Positions 1 through 5,778 of a DNA stretch of 5,778 nucleotides are shown here, piece after piece. The position numbers and the translations under genes are program-made. Where the stretch lies: NCBI GenBank assembly GCA_049657775.1, contig JBASNZ010000057.1, forward strand, positions 1-5,778, in the 5' to 3' direction. The stretch is from JBASNZ01 sp049657775. Lineage in GTDB: Bacteria > Actinomycetota > Coriobacteriia > Anaerosomatales > Anaerosomataceae. The number at the start of each line of letters is the position of its first letter. Position 1 is the stretch's first letter. Under the pieces are notes generated by a model. That model was not told the origin of the DNA and made no database searches. It saw only the letters and a program-made list of their open reading frames with translations.

Positions 1-1524
1 CTGCGGATGAAGCCCGTGGGTGGTGCCGGAGGGGTGGCCGGCGCAGCTCCGCAGCCCGCCGACACCGGCGGGTTGTTCGCGGATATCGGGCGAGGAGTGT
101 TTGAGCACGGCGCCCCTCCGGCACCGCTCGCCGGCGGGTTAGCCCCCGCTCTCCGCGAGCTCGGCGTCATGCTCCCGTACACGCCACTTCACGCATTGCT
201 CCTCGGCGACCTGGACGTCCCGCTTGTGATGACGTCGGGCAACGCGAGCGAGGAACCCATCGCCACCGGCAACGCCGAGGCACTCGAGCGGCTCTCGGGC
301 ATCGCCGATGCCTTCCTGCTCCATGATCGCGAGATCCGCTCGCGCTACGACGACTCGGTCGTGCGGGTGGGACCGACGGGCACCGAGTTCTTCCGGCGCG
401 CGCGCGGGTACGCGCCGTTTCCGATCGCGGCGCCTGTCTCCTCGGACATCGACATCCTCGCCTGCGGTCCGGAGCAGAAGAACACCGTGACGCTGCTTAC
501 GGGCGATCACGCGTTCGTCTCGCAGCACATAGGCGACATGGAGAACGCCGAGACACACGCGGCGTTCGAACACACCATCGAGGACTACACGCGGCTCTTC
601 CGCGTGAAGCCCTCGCTCGTGGCGTACGACCTGCATCCCGAGTATCTGTCCACCAAGTTCGCCAAGAGGCTCGGCCTGCCGCTGGTGGGCGTGCAGCACC
701 ATCACGCGCACGTGGTGAGCGCGGCAGCGGAACACGGCGAGCGCGGACCGTTCCTGGGCGTCGCGCTCGACGGTACCGGCTACGGCACCGACGGCACCAT
801 CTGGGGCGGCGAGATCCTGCTTGCTACCTGGAGGAGCTTCGAACGCGTCGCGCACCTCGCCTACCTGCCGCTTCCCGGCGGTGCGTCGGCGATTCGCAGA
901 CCCGCGCGCATGGCGCTCGGCGCTCTCGCGGCGTGCGGTCTGCTCGAGCATCCCGGGACAGCGGCACTTCGTTCGCGGCTGAACGATGCCGAGGAAGCGA
1001 CCGTGCTGCGCATGATCGAGCGCGGCATCAACACGCCGAAGACCTCCTCGGCAGGACGGCTCTTCGACGCGGTCGCATCGCTCGTCGGCGTGCGCGACGA
1101 TGCGCGCTACGAGGGCCAGGCCGCGATCGAGCTCGAGGCTGTCGCGGATGCGGACGCCAAGGGCGCCTACGCCCTGCGATACACACCCGGCCGACCGGGC
1201 ATCATCGAGTGCGGCCCCATGCTTGCGGCGGTCCTTGACGACCTCGTGGCCGGGGTGCCCGCGCCGGTCATCTCGATGCGCTTCCACCGCGCTATGACAG
1301 CGGCTATAGTTGACGCGTGTGTGAAGGCGTCGGAAGCACACGACGTGCGAACCGTGGCCCTGTCGGGAGGCGTGTTCATGAACCGCCTCATGCTCGGCAT
1401 GGTGATCGAAGGACTGACGGCGGCGGGACTGGAGCCGATGGCTCACATCAGGCTTCCCGCCAATGATGGTGGCGTGTCATTCGGCCAGGCTATGGTGGCC
1501 TGGGCGCGACGCGACGAAACGTAG
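1..1524 (+). CDS. hypF: HypF carbamoyltransferase, C-terminal two thirds (5' end outside window)
   Basis: HypF converts carbamoyl phosphate and ATP to carbamoyl adenylate and transfers the carbamoyl group to the C-terminal cysteine of HypE, the first step of cyanide-ligand synthesis for [NiFe]-hydrogenases. Residues are counted from the ATG at base 7; the frame is open to base 1, so that ATG is probably internal. Visible are the end of the YrdC-like domain (VMTSGN at 74-79, HDREIRSRYDDSVVR at 106-120, RRARGYAP at 130-137), then the Kae1-like transferase domain: SQHIGDMEN 172-180, DLHPEYLST 208-216, the metal-binding HHHAH at 231-235, ALDGTGYGTDGTIWGGE 253-269, SSAGRLFDAVASLVG 347-361, ALSGGVFMNRLM 451-462 and LPANDGGVSFGQA 483-495. 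HypF proteins are usually about 750-770 residues, so roughly 250 are missing upstream (acylphosphatase domain, zinc fingers, start of YrdC). The first ~40 residues do not show the conserved text expected there (see findings). The gene ends 21 bases before hypC. Confidence 0.95.
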   Translation: MRMKPVGGAGGVAGAAPQPADTGGLFADIGRGVFEHGAPPAPLAGGLAPALRELGVMLPYTPLHALLLGDLDVPLVMTSGNASEEPIATGNAEALERLSGIADAFLLHDREIRSRYDDSVVRVGPTGTEFFRRARGYAPFPIAAPVSSDIDILACGPEQKNTVTLLTGDHAFVSQHIGDMENAETHAAFEHTIEDYTRLFRVKPSLVAYDLHPEYLSTKFAKRLGLPLVGVQHHHAHVVSAAAEHGERGPFLGVALDGTGYGTDGTIWGGEILLATWRSFERVAHLAYLPLPGGASAIRRPARMALGALAACGLLEHPGTAALRSRLNDAEEATVLRMIERGINTPKTSSAGRLFDAVASLVGVRDDARYEGQAAIELEAVADADAKGAYALRYTPGRPGIIECGPMLAAVLDDLVAGVPAPVISMRFHRAMTAAIVDACVKASEAHDVRTVALSGGVFMNRLMLGMVIEGLTAAGLEPMAHIRLPANDGGVSFGQAMVAWARRDET

Positions 1525-1531
1525 CGACAAC

Positions 1532-1538
1532 AGGAGGT
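1532..1538 (+). promoter_or_regulatory. Strong ribosome binding site for hypC
   Basis: AGGAGGT lies seven bases before the ATG at 1546, a near-perfect complement to the 16S rRNA tail at a standard distance. It sits in the 21-base gap after the hypF stop codon (1522-1524), so hypC can be initiated independently of hypF translation. Confidence 0.85.
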
Positions 1539-1545
1539 CCCACGC

Positions 1546-1815
1546 ATGTGTCTCGGCATCCCCGCGAAGATCATCGGCGAACCCAACGATAACGGCATGG
1601 CGCAGGTCGAGATCCTCGGCGTCACCCGTCACGTGAGCATCCACATGGTACCGGCCGCCAAGCTGGGCGACCACGTACTCGTACACGCCGGCTTTGCGCT
1701 CGAGGTCATCTCGGATCAGTTTGCCGCCGAGACGCTCGAGTTGTTCCGCCAGATGGGCATGCCGGGCACCGAGGACATGGAGCCGCTCGACGTCGACTTC
1801 GGTGCCGCCTCGTGA
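1546..1815 (+). CDS. hypC: HypC/HybG-family hydrogenase maturation chaperone
   Basis: HypC is a small chaperone that forms a complex with HypD, holds the iron on which the CN and CO ligands are assembled, and escorts it to the precursor of the hydrogenase large subunit. The 89-residue product has the family hallmarks. It begins MCLGIPAKI, with the essential cysteine at position 2, exposed once the initiator Met is removed. It carries VHAGFAL at 46-52, with the conserved histidine at 47, in the small beta-barrel core. Length is typical (about 75-100). The tail after residue 75 is acidic and variable, as is usual. The start is fixed by the MC motif and the ribosome binding site at 1532-1538. 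Its stop codon TGA overlaps the GTG start of hypD (shared GTGA), consistent with the two partner proteins being made in coupled fashion. Expected cytoplasmic. Confidence 0.97.
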   Translation: MCLGIPAKIIGEPNDNGMAQVEILGVTRHVSIHMVPAAKLGDHVLVHAGFALEVISDQFAAETLELFRQMGMPGTEDMEPLDVDFGAAS

Positions 1816-2912
1816 CCGGCGACCTCTTCGCCGACTTTCGCGACCCGGAACACGCGCGCAGCCTGGTAGCGGCCATACACGAGGTCGCGACCGAGCCGAT
1901 CACGCTCATGGAGGTGTGCGGAACGCACACCATGGCGATCGCCAAGCACGGCATCCGCGGCCTAGTGCCCGAGACCATCAAGCTTCTCTCGGGTCCCGGC
2001 TGCCCCGTGTGCGTGACCGCCAACGCCGACATCGACATCGCGATCGAACTCGCACGCCAACCGGGCGTCATCCTCACCACCTTCGGCGACATGATGAAGG
2101 TGCCGGGCTCATACTCGTCTCTCTCACGCGAGAAGGCCGATGGCCGCGACGTGCGCGTGGTGTACTCGCCGCTCGACTCGCTCGCGCTTGCCCAGGCCGA
2201 GTCCGATCGCCATGTGGTGTTCTTGGGCGTGGGCTTCGAGACGACCGCTCCCACTATCGCCATCAGCGTCAAAGAGGCGAAGCGTCGGGGCATTTCCAAC
2301 TGGTCGGCGCTCTCACTCCACAAGACCGTGCCCGCCGCGCTTGAGGCGCTCGTGAACGACCCGCAGGTCAAGATCAGCGGTTTCATCCTGCCGGGTCACG
2401 TCTCGACCATCATCGGCTCGCACCCCTACGAGTTCATCGCTGAGAAGTACGACGTGCCGGGCGTCATCACCGGTTTCGAGCCGGTCGACGTGCTCCACGG
2501 CGTGTGGATGCTCGCCAAGCAGCTTGCCGAGGGGCGTGCCGAGATCGAGATCGCGTACACACGCGCCGTGATGCCCGGGGGCAATCCCGTGGCTCTCGCG
2601 GCGATCGAGGAGGTCTTCGAGCCCGTCGACGCGGACTGGCGCGGGCTCGGTGTGATCCCGGGCACCGGCCTTGCCATCCGCGAGGCGTTCTCGGAATTCG
2701 ACGCTCTCGTGCGCGTTCCTGTCACCCCACCGGAGCCCCGCGAGATCCGCGGCTGCCAGTGCGGCGACGTGCTCCGCGGCGCGATACTCCCGTTCGACTG
2801 CAAGCTGTTTGGCCGCGCGTGCAAGCCCGAGCATCCGATCGGACCGTGCATGGTCTCCTCGGAAGGCTCGTGCGCCGCCTACTACCGCTACACCGATTAC
2901 GGCAAGGCCTAG
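1812..2912 (+). CDS. hypD: HypD, iron-sulfur scaffold for Fe(CN)2CO assembly
   Basis: HypD carries a [4Fe-4S] cluster and, with HypC, is the scaffold on which the Fe(CN)2CO moiety is built, receiving cyanide from HypE. The 366-residue protein has essentially full family length (about 370). Its key motifs are all present: MEVCGTHT at 33-40 (Cys36); SGPGCPVCVT at 60-69 (Cys64 and Cys67, redox-active or iron-site pair); TFGDMMKVPGS 90-100; GFETTAP 141-147; PGHVSTIIG 194-202; TGFEPVDVL 220-228. The C-terminal cluster-binding region has Cys315, 317, 330, 337, 346 and 354, including GCQCGDVLRG and GPCMVSSEGSCAAYY. No key cysteine appears lost. The start is a GTG inside the hypC stop (GTGA); no convincing Shine-Dalgarno precedes it, so initiation probably relies on ribosomes finishing hypC. 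It ends 31 bases before hypE. Confidence 0.98.
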   Translation: MTGDLFADFRDPEHARSLVAAIHEVATEPITLMEVCGTHTMAIAKHGIRGLVPETIKLLSGPGCPVCVTANADIDIAIELARQPGVILTTFGDMMKVPGSYSSLSREKADGRDVRVVYSPLDSLALAQAESDRHVVFLGVGFETTAPTIAISVKEAKRRGISNWSALSLHKTVPAALEALVNDPQVKISGFILPGHVSTIIGSHPYEFIAEKYDVPGVITGFEPVDVLHGVWMLAKQLAEGRAEIEIAYTRAVMPGGNPVALAAIEEVFEPVDADWRGLGVIPGTGLAIREAFSEFDALVRVPVTPPEPREIRGCQCGDVLRGAILPFDCKLFGRACKPEHPIGPCMVSSEGSCAAYYRYTDYGKA

Positions 2913-2931
2913 CCTGCCGAACACCCCGTCC

Positions 2932-2938
2932 GAGGAGG
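2932..2938 (+). promoter_or_regulatory. Ribosome binding site that fixes the hypE start
   Basis: GAGGAGG lies five bases before the ATG at 2944, in the 31-base gap after hypD. The hypE frame is open well upstream, to 2671 inside hypD. This site, together with the family-typical N-terminus, supports 2944 as the true start rather than any upstream ATG. Confidence 0.8.
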
Positions 2939-2943
2939 ACTTC

Positions 2944-3954
2944 ATGCACCAGGACCGCATCCTGCTTGCCCATGGCAGCGGCGGAACGATGATGCGAGAG
3001 CTCATCGAAGAGGTGTTCGTGGCCGGCTTTGACGACGACGTTCTCGCGCGCATGGACGACGCCGGCGTGGCCGAGTTCCCCGGCACCCGGGTCGCGCTGA
3101 GCACGGACACGTACGTGGTCTCGCCGCTCTTCTTCCCCGGTGGCGACATAGGCCGCCTCGCCGTGTGCGGCACGGTCAACGACATCGCCACCTCCGGAGC
3201 CCGGCCGCTGTATCTCTCTGTCGGCTTCGTGCTCGAAGAGGGCGTCGAGGTGGACGCGGTGCGCCGCGTGCTCGTCTCCATGCGCGACGCGGCCGCCGAA
3301 GCCGGCGTGCGGATCATCACGGGCGACACGAAGGTCGTTGAGAAGGGCCACGGCGACGGCATGTACATCAATACCGCAGGCGTGGGTGTGGTTGCGGAGG
3401 GCCTCGATCTCTCGGGATCCCACTGCCAGGCAGGTGACGTGGTGCTCCTCTCGGGGACGCTCGGCGATCACGGCATCGCCGTCATGTCCACCCGCGAGGG
3501 TCTGTCGTTCTCCACCGACATCGAGACCGACGCCGCACCGCTCAACCGCCTCGTCGCGGCCGTACTGGACGCTGCGCCCGATACCCGCTGCTTCCGCGAT
3601 CCCACACGCGGCGGGCTTGCCAGCACCTTGAACGAACTCGCCGACGCTTCGCGAGTGTGCATCACCGTCGAAGAGGGTCTCGTGCCCGTGCACGAACAGG
3701 TGCGCGGCGCATGCGAGATGCTGGGCTACGACGTCTTCCAGGTGGCCAACGAGGGCAAGATGGTCGCCGTCGTCCCTTCCGAGCAGGCCGAGGCGGCGCT
3801 TGGGGCCATGAAGAGCGCGCCGTACGGCGCCGAGGCCGCAGCCATCGGCACGGTCGCCGACGGCCCCGCGGGCAAGGTGTACGTGAAGACGCTGTTCGGC
3901 GCCACGCGCATCATGGACATGCTCGTAGGCGAACAGCTGCCCCGCATCTGCTAG
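2944..3954 (+). CDS. hypE: HypE carbamoyl dehydratase (cyanide-forming)
   Basis: HypE accepts a carbamoyl group from HypF on its C-terminal cysteine and dehydrates it with ATP to a protein thiocyanate, the donor of the cyanide ligands to HypC-HypD. The 336-residue product ends in PRIC, with the acceptor Cys336 as the very last residue, exactly as the mechanism requires. It is a PurM-like ATPase: glycine-rich HGSGG at 10-14; STDTYVVSPLFFPGGDIG at 53-70 (nucleotide/Mg binding, Asp55); VNDIATSGARP 78-88; ITGDTKVVEKG 125-135; HGDGMYINTAG 136-146; the domain-swap and catalytic region RDPTRGGLASTLNEL at 218-232; NEGKMVAVVP 269-278. Length equals that of typical HypE. The start at 2944 is preferred over the longer open frame from 2671 because that extension lies wholly within hypD coding sequence. 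It is the last hyp gene in the window; no terminator hairpin is seen after it. Confidence 0.98.
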   Translation: MHQDRILLAHGSGGTMMRELIEEVFVAGFDDDVLARMDDAGVAEFPGTRVALSTDTYVVSPLFFPGGDIGRLAVCGTVNDIATSGARPLYLSVGFVLEEGVEVDAVRRVLVSMRDAAAEAGVRIITGDTKVVEKGHGDGMYINTAGVGVVAEGLDLSGSHCQAGDVVLLSGTLGDHGIAVMSTREGLSFSTDIETDAAPLNRLVAAVLDAAPDTRCFRDPTRGGLASTLNELADASRVCITVEEGLVPVHEQVRGACEMLGYDVFQVANEGKMVAVVPSEQAEAALGAMKSAPYGAEAAAIGTVADGPAGKVYVKTLFGATRIMDMLVGEQLPRIC

Positions 3955-3982
3955 TCGCACCAAGAGCCGCGGCGTACTCGAC

Positions 3983-3988
3983 TACAAT
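3983..3988 (+). promoter_or_regulatory. Probable -10 box of a leaderless promoter
   Basis: TACAAT matches the TANNNT consensus in an otherwise GC-rich 37-base gap. Transcription would be expected to start six to seven bases after the final T (about 3994-3996), which is at the paired ATG codons 3992 and 3995. No Shine-Dalgarno sequence precedes those ATGs. This is the arrangement of leaderless genes, which are common in Actinobacteria. No good -35 is visible at 16-18 bases spacing, so this is an inference from one hexamer and its position. Confidence 0.5.
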
Positions 3989-3991
3989 CGG

Positions 3992-4921
3992 ATGATGCCA
4001 GACGCCGACCGCTCAGACTCCCTCAAGGGCCTCGTTCGCATCGCCATCGCTGCCACCACGTGGGGTACCATCCCCGTGTTCGTGCGCATGGTGCACGTGA
4101 ACGCTGCGGTCATCGCGTTCTGGCGCGTCGTCATGGCAGCATCGGTCGCGCTCGTGGTGCTGCTCGTCCGCAAGCAGTTCGGCGTCTGGCGCACGCTTAC
4201 CCTCAAGCGCCGGTTCGCCATCCTTGGCATGGGCTGTCTCCTGGCCGTCAACTGGGCGCTCTATCTTGGCTCGCTCCAGCTGACCAAGGTCGCGGTCGCG
4301 GTGCTCCTCGCCTACTGCGGCCCGGTGTTCGTGGCCGCGCTCACCCCTGTTATCGCACACGAGCCGTTCGACCGGCGGCTGCTGCTGCCGCTCGCTCTCG
4401 CGCTCGGTGGCATCGTCGCGATCATCGGCCCGCAGGACCTGTCGCTCACGGGCGGCAGCGAACTGCTCGGCGCGGGCATGGCGCTCGCGTCCGCATTCAC
4501 GTACGCGATGCTGGTGCTCAACGCCAAGAAGCTCATCCACGGCGTGCCGACCGGCGTGTACATGCTCGGGGAGTACGTGGGCGCGGGGCTGCTCCTGCTA
4601 CCCACCGTTCTGCTCTTCGACGGCCCCACGCAGCCGATGGAGTGGGTGGGACTGGCCGGCCTGGGAATACTGAACACGGCGATCACGGGCATCATCTTCC
4701 TCGGCGGGCTCAGGCTGGTGCGCGCGGACCACGGGGCGATGCTCACGTACGCGGAACCGGTCAGCGCCGTTGTATTCTCGGCGGCGCTTCTTGGAGAGCC
4801 GATCACGCTGATGACGGCCGTTGGTGGCGGATTGGTCGTCGCGGGAGGCGTGCTGGTCGCTAGAATGGAACCGCAGCAAGGGATCGAGACTCCCGGCTTC
4901 GCATTTGAAGAGCCGTCCTAG
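3992..4921 (+). CDS. EamA/DMT-superfamily transporter, ten membrane helices
   Basis: This is an inner-membrane carrier of the drug/metabolite transporter superfamily; members export or import amino acids, metabolites or nucleotide-type compounds, and the substrate cannot be read from the sequence. The 309-residue product shows ten hydrophobic segments, approximately at 14-32, 36-59, 75-92, 99-120, 130-146, 157-176, 190-209, 216-237, 248-267 and 272-291, forming two EamA repeats of five. Typical features are FWRVVMA at 43-49 in helix 2 and AEPVSAVVFSAALLGEPIT at 254-272 near the end of the second repeat. Length is standard (about 290-310). The start is either ATG 3992 or ATG 3995; no in-frame GTG or TTG lies between the hypE stop and 3992. 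If the message is leaderless, 3995 would fit slightly better, giving a product one residue shorter. It is followed after 14 bases by the isomerase gene, probably in the same transcript. A role in hydrogenase maturation is not indicated. Confidence 0.92.
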   Translation: MMPDADRSDSLKGLVRIAIAATTWGTIPVFVRMVHVNAAVIAFWRVVMAASVALVVLLVRKQFGVWRTLTLKRRFAILGMGCLLAVNWALYLGSLQLTKVAVAVLLAYCGPVFVAALTPVIAHEPFDRRLLLPLALALGGIVAIIGPQDLSLTGGSELLGAGMALASAFTYAMLVLNAKKLIHGVPTGVYMLGEYVGAGLLLLPTVLLFDGPTQPMEWVGLAGLGILNTAITGIIFLGGLRLVRADHGAMLTYAEPVSAVVFSAALLGEPITLMTAVGGGLVVAGGVLVARMEPQQGIETPGFAFEEPS

Positions 4922-4926
4922 AGGAG
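4922..4926 (+). promoter_or_regulatory. Ribosome binding site for the isomerase gene
   Basis: AGGAG begins immediately after the transporter stop codon (TAG, 4919-4921) and is nine bases from the ATG at 4936. Ribosomes ending the transporter would sit over this site, which favours coupled translation. It also supports the chosen start. Confidence 0.7.
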
Positions 4927-4935
4927 AGTGCGCGC

Positions 4936-5778
4936 ATGGAAGCTCTGAACCGCCTCATCGAAGCGGACGCCGTGGCCAGACTCCTGTCGCGCGATACGAG
5001 CCTGTACTCGGACGACGCGGACGAGCGCATCCCGATCGGACAGCGCCTGGGTTGGACGAACCTGGCAGGCGTGGCACCCGCACGATTCCCGCTCCTCGCG
5101 AACCTGGCCAACGCGTTCGTCTCCGAGGGTGCGACCGACATCCTACTGCTGGGAATGGGCGGCTCATCGCTCGCTCCGCTGGTGATATCACGCGTGATCG
5201 GCCCGGCTGCGGGAATGCCCAAGCTGCACGTACTGGACACGACATCCCCTGCCGCCCTGTCGCGCGTCCTGCAGACGCTGGACGCGGCTCACACCTTCGT
5301 GATCGTCGCGAGCAAGTCGGGCACGACCATCGAGCCGCTGAGCCTGTACTCGATCGTGCGGGCGTGGATGGAGGAGTCGCTCCCGCGCCCGCAAGCCGGA
5401 CGGCACTGCATCGTCATCACCGATCCAGGTTCGCCGCTTGAGAAGCTACGCCAGCGCGAGCTTATGCGCGTGACGCTGAGTGCGCCGGCAACCGTGGGCG
5501 GCCGGTTCTCGGCCCTGAGCCTGTTCGGCCTCGCACCCGCGGCTCTCATCGGCGTGGACATGGAAGGCCTGGTGGCCCGGGCGGCAGCCATGGAGGCAGC
5601 CTGCGGGCTGAGCGCTCCCGAGAACCCCGCGGCGGTGCTCGCCGCCTGGATCGCGGACGCGTACGAGGCCGGCCGGGACAAGCTGACGCTGGTGACCTCG
5701 CCCGCGCTCGCCCCCTTCGGCCTCTGGGTCGAGCAGCTGATCGCCGAGTCGCTGGGCAAGAACGGCACGGGTATCGTG
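4936..5778 (+). CDS. pgi: Glucose-6-phosphate isomerase, unfused relative of transaldolase-Pgi fusions (3' end outside window)
   Basis: The likely reaction is glucose-6-phosphate to fructose-6-phosphate, linking glycolysis or gluconeogenesis with the pentose phosphate pathway in the cytoplasm. The frame stays open to the window edge, giving 281 residues so far. It shows a sugar-isomerase (SIS) fold: LLGMGGSSLAP at 71-81 and ASKSGTTIEPLSLY at 125-138 bind the sugar phosphate; ITDPGSPLEKL at 161-171; the Pgi signature VGGRFSALS at 187-195 with Arg190; and AESLGK at 270-275, where Glu271 corresponds to the catalytic base in Pgi MESNGK motifs. The catalytic histidine would lie beyond the edge. 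The N-terminal text (LLSRDTSLY 16-24, QRLGW 36-40) and overall motif wording resemble the C-terminal half of bifunctional transaldolase/Pgi proteins. An in-frame TGA at 4906-4908, with no start codon between it and 4936, rules out a fused transaldolase here. A different SIS-domain phosphosugar isomerase is a less likely alternative. Confidence 0.88.
   Translation, partial: MEALNRLIEADAVARLLSRDTSLYSDDADERIPIGQRLGWTNLAGVAPARFPLLANLANAFVSEGATDILLLGMGGSSLAPLVISRVIGPAAGMPKLHVLDTTSPAALSRVLQTLDAAHTFVIVASKSGTTIEPLSLYSIVRAWMEESLPRPQAGRHCIVITDPGSPLEKLRQRELMRVTLSAPATVGGRFSALSLFGLAPAALIGVDMEGLVARAAAMEAACGLSAPENPAAVLAAWIADAYEAGRDKLTLVTSPALAPFGLWVEQLIAESLGKNGTGIV

Noticed and set aside
1282..1310. A promoter-like TATAGT at 1305-1310 inside hypF
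   Set aside because: It encodes conserved-region residues of HypF, has no matching -35 box at suitable spacing, and no gene starts just downstream.
139..1446. A 435-codon open frame on the minus strand opposite hypF
   Set aside because: It lies opposite strongly conserved HypF coding sequence. Its product is Arg/His/Ala-rich with no recognisable domain, as expected from third-position GC bias.
1694..2344. A 216-codon + strand frame across the hypC/hypD junction
   Set aside because: It is Arg/Ser-rich low-complexity translation in another frame of two well-supported genes and has no independent start signal.
2671..2943. An N-terminal extension of HypE
   Set aside because: The extension is the alternate-frame reading of the hypD 3' end. 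The ribosome binding site at 2932-2938 and the standard 336-residue HypE length point to the ATG at 2944.
2722..3963. A 413-codon open frame on the minus strand opposite hypE and the end of hypD
   Set aside because: It is antisense to a complete, motif-perfect HypE and shows no family motifs. It is explained by high GC at third codon positions, as is the overlapping minus-strand frame at 2313-3371.
3966..3973. GCCGCGGC palindrome after hypE as a terminator
   Set aside because: A four-base arm with no loop and no following T-run does not make an intrinsic terminator. Short GC palindromes are expected by chance in DNA of this composition.

Overview
The window is gene-dense and GC-rich, with G or C strongly preferred at third codon positions. 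All genes lie on the + strand. It looks like a chromosomal segment of a high-GC bacterium able to make [NiFe]-hydrogenase. An actinobacterial (Actinomycetota) origin is my best guess, from the base composition, the GTGA-coupled gene pair and a probable leaderless promoter. No rRNA or similar marker is present to confirm this.

Bases 1-3954 hold the end of a hydrogenase-maturation operon in the order hypF (5' end cut off by the window), hypC, hypD, hypE. The four products form one pathway. HypF makes a carbamoyl group from carbamoyl phosphate and places it on the C-terminal cysteine of HypE. HypE dehydrates it, using ATP, to a thiocyanate. The HypC-HypD scaffold receives the cyanide on an iron held between the two proteins. 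The finished Fe(CN)2CO unit then goes into the large subunit of a [NiFe]-hydrogenase. The nickel-insertion genes hypA and hypB and the hydrogenase structural genes are not visible here.

Bases 3955-5778 appear to be a separate, sugar-related or general transcription unit. After a 37-base gap with no visible terminator comes a ten-helix EamA/DMT-family transporter. Its start codon sits directly downstream of a good -10 box, suggesting a leaderless transcript. Fourteen bases after it begins a glucose-6-phosphate isomerase of the type usually found as the C-terminal half of transaldolase-isomerase fusions. Here it stands alone, because an in-frame stop lies just upstream of its start, and it runs off the right edge.

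The window is mostly ordinary, well-conserved metabolism. The points that merit a second look are the first ~130 bases, where the hypF reading frame lacks the conserved sequence expected there and carries direct and inverted repeats; the leaderless promoter; and the unfused isomerase. I saw no mobile element, CRISPR array, tRNA or rRNA, and no gene-free stretch longer than 37 bases.
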